From the NCBI RefSeq assembly GCF_040610475.1, contig NZ_JBEXMJ010000010.1:1-64000 (forward strand): DNA of 64,000 bases. The letters are read 5' to 3'. Shown here one piece after another: positions 62,611 through 64,000 of the stretch. The position numbers and the translations under genes were made by a program. Under the pieces are notes generated by a model. The model did not search any database. It had not been told where the DNA came from and saw only the letters and a list, made by a program, of their open reading frames with translations. Position 1 is the first letter of the stretch, and the number at the start of each line of letters is the position of its first letter. The stretch comes from Actinopolymorpha sp. NPDC004070 (GTDB lineage Bacteria; Actinomycetota; Actinomycetes; Propionibacteriales; Actinopolymorphaceae).

Positions 62611-63176
62611 GCGTGCCGAACACCCACGAGGCGAGCGCCCTGCACGCCGACGCGGTGCGCGTCCTGTCGACGTGGCGGCCGCCGTCACCCGGCCAGGCGA
62701 CGCTTCGGCAGGACTACCTCGACCACCTCGCCGCGCGACCCGACGGCGTGTGGCGTGCCTGCACGCCCGCGCACGTCACCGCCAGCATGGTGGTCGTCGA
62801 CCCGACGGCCGATCACGTCCTTCTCGTACTCCACGGCCGCATTCACAAGTGGCTGCAACCCGGCGGGCACTGCGAGGAGGGTGACGCCTCACTCGCCGCG
62901 GCGGCCGCGCGGGAGGCGCTGGAGGAGACCGGTCTGGCGGACCTTCGAGTGAGCGAGCAACCGCTGCGACTGGACAGGCACGGTGCGCCCTGCCACGCCG
63001 AGACCCACCTCGACGTGCAGTACCTCGGCACCGTTCCGTACGGCGCGGTGCCGGTGGTGAGCGCGGAGTCGGCGGACGTGCGGTGGTTCGGGGTCGGCGA
63101 GCTCCCCGACGAGCTCGCGTCGGGGGTCGTGGACAGCGTGGCGGCCGCGCGGCGGGCGGTCTCGGCGCTCACCTGA
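62607..63176 (+). CDS. NUDIX hydrolase
   Basis: 189 aa, GTG overlapping the metalloprotease stop by GTGA. Complete Nudix box: GGHCEEGDASLAAAAAREAL followed by EETGL (G-x5-E-x7-RE-x2-EE-x-G). Preceded by HVTASMVVVDPTADHVLLVLH. Probably a nucleotide-diphosphate pyrophosphohydrolase; substrate unknown. Confidence 0.93.
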   Translation: MSVPNTHEASALHADAVRVLSTWRPPSPGQATLRQDYLDHLAARPDGVWRACTPAHVTASMVVVDPTADHVLLVLHGRIHKWLQPGGHCEEGDASLAAAAAREALEETGLADLRVSEQPLRLDRHGAPCHAETHLDVQYLGTVPYGAVPVVSAESADVRWFGVGELPDELASGVVDSVAAARRAVSALT

Positions 63177-63243
63177 GCCCGACCGCGATCCGGTCGTCAG
63201 GCTCGGGGGGCCCGCGCGCGGCGAGCCCGGGGCCCACTCGGGC

Positions 63244-63483
63244 TCAGGACAGCGCGAGGACGGCGACCACCAGGAGCACCACGAGAACGGCCGCGCCGGC
63301 GACCATCGTGATCATCCGCGTACGACTGCCGGACGGCGTAGCGCCGCGCTCGTCGACATACTTCTGGAACATCACCGTACTGGCAGCCGGATCCTCCTCG
63401 GAGCTGCCCGGCCGGGCCTGGGATCGGGGCGCGTTCGCCGGTGGCTGGGTCGGGTCTGCCGGTGGCTTGTTCGGGTCCGCCAT
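63244..63483 (-). CDS. Small tail-anchored membrane protein
   Basis: 79 aa from ATG 63483: Pro/Asp-rich start (MADPNKPPADPTQPPANAP), a short segment TVMFQKYVDERG, and one C-terminal helix (MITMVAGAAVLVVLLVVAVLAL) ending two residues before the stop. Unknown function; convergent with the Nudix gene. The 292-bp gap to the deformylase gene shows only a short GCGACCCCGAG repeat. Confidence 0.7.
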   Translation of the reverse strand: MADPNKPPADPTQPPANAPRSQARPGSSEEDPAASTVMFQKYVDERGATPSGSRTRMITMVAGAAVLVVLLVVAVLALS

Positions 63484-63775
63484 GCGAGGACCATACCGAC
63501 GTGTCCCCGGGCGAGGTGGGTCGGTGCTGCCCCGGCGCGGGTGCGTGTCGCCGCTCCTTGCCCGAGGCGACCCCGAGGCGACCCCGGGGATGAGCCGGGG
63601 TGAGCCGCCGGGAATCCGGCCCCCGGCGTGGCATACGGTGATCGCCGGAGGCCCGGCCCGACGCCCCGCACCGGCTTCCGGCCGGCCACCACCCGCCCCC
63701 ACCCGCACCGACACGCCGGACGAACGACCGGTGCCGCCCCGCGAGGCGCGGCCCGACCCAGCCTGAGGAGACGCC

Positions 63776-64000
63776 GTGGGCACGCTGCCCGAGGGAGGAA
63801 CCGTCCGCCCGATGACGCGGTGGGGCGACCCCGTCATGCACCGCCCCTGCCGGCCGGTCGACGCGTACAGCTCCGAGCTGCACGCGCTCGTGGCCGACAT
63901 GACCGCGACGATGGACGCCGCGGACGGCGTGGGCCTCGCCGCCAACCAGGTCGGCGTGGATCTTCGGGTGTTCGTCTTCCGCTGTGCCGACGACGAGGGT
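63776..64000 (+). CDS. def: Peptide deformylase, N-terminal part
   Basis: Partial, 75 codons to the window end. GTG 63776 with TGAGGAGA upstream. It contains MTRWGDPVMHRPCRPVDAYS and motif I AADGVGLAANQVGVDLRVFVF (the GxGxAAxQ loop of the active site, quoted in part). Removes formyl from nascent N-termini. The metal-binding Cys and HExxH lie beyond the window. Confidence 0.93.
   Translation, partial: MGTLPEGGTVRPMTRWGDPVMHRPCRPVDAYSSELHALVADMTATMDAADGVGLAANQVGVDLRVFVFRCADDEG

Overview
The window is chromosomal DNA of a high-G+C actinobacterium. Supporting evidence is lineage-typical: a WhiB1 Fe-S regulator, a mycothiol-system RsrA/SigR pair, a SigF/RsbW pair, the fused E1-E2 2-oxoglutarate decarboxylase Kgd, Ni-superoxide dismutase with its maturation protease, and a 24-codon gene for ribosomal protein bL37. 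Several gene neighbourhoods match the order I know from Mycobacterium tuberculosis (whiB1-pdtaS, TB7.3-like BLP near rshA/sigH, SRAP-aroA-rsgA, and UPF0182-YlbL/PDZ-DUF2342). The species cannot be named from sequence alone; a Nocardioides/Actinopolymorpha-type soil actinomycete is a guess.

Layout. 1-10 kb: a partial dnaK, a DUF7144 membrane protein, a large LuxR/LAL regulator preceded by repeated motifs, and a two-gene unit encoding a zinc-ribbon protein and a membrane-anchored, degenerate VirD4/HerA-like protein, then a low-complexity protein. 10-20 kb: central metabolism (kgd, malic enzyme, an MDR reductase) and a polar amino-acid ABC transporter. 20-26 kb: stress and signalling (sodX/sodN, rsbW-sigF, whiB1 with a CRP-like site, pdtaS). 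26-31.5 kb: a DUF3311/sodium-solute symporter pair, a ThDP enzyme and a double-GNAT protein. 31.5-38.5 kb: a biotinylated carrier protein, two overlapping HD-domain membrane genes preceded by two tiny peptide genes and a dyad-rich leader, then bL37, rsrA-sigR with a consensus SigR autoregulatory promoter, a hydrolase and an SRAP protein.

38.5-50 kb: a T-box riboswitch in front of an archaeal-type aspartyl-tRNA synthetase, DoxX, an ArsR regulator with an MFS exporter behind a strong palindrome, aroA-rsgA, hisN, CBS, PfkB and HutI. 50.4-50.95 kb: a small gene graveyard (aldo-keto reductase and NTF2-like remnants). 51-55 kb: the Hen1-Pnkp RNA repair operon directly beside an initiator tRNA gene. 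55-64 kb: UPF0182, a PDZ/Lon-type protease, moaE with an SDR, a DUF2342 metalloprotease with a Nudix hydrolase, a small membrane protein, and the 5' end of a peptide deformylase gene.

The observations I would follow first are the twin GWEW micropeptides with their repeated dyads (34.6-35.1 kb), the Asp-type T-box (38.6 kb), the degenerate VirD4-like pair (5.2-8.3 kb), and the RNA repair/tRNA-fMet arrangement (51-55 kb).
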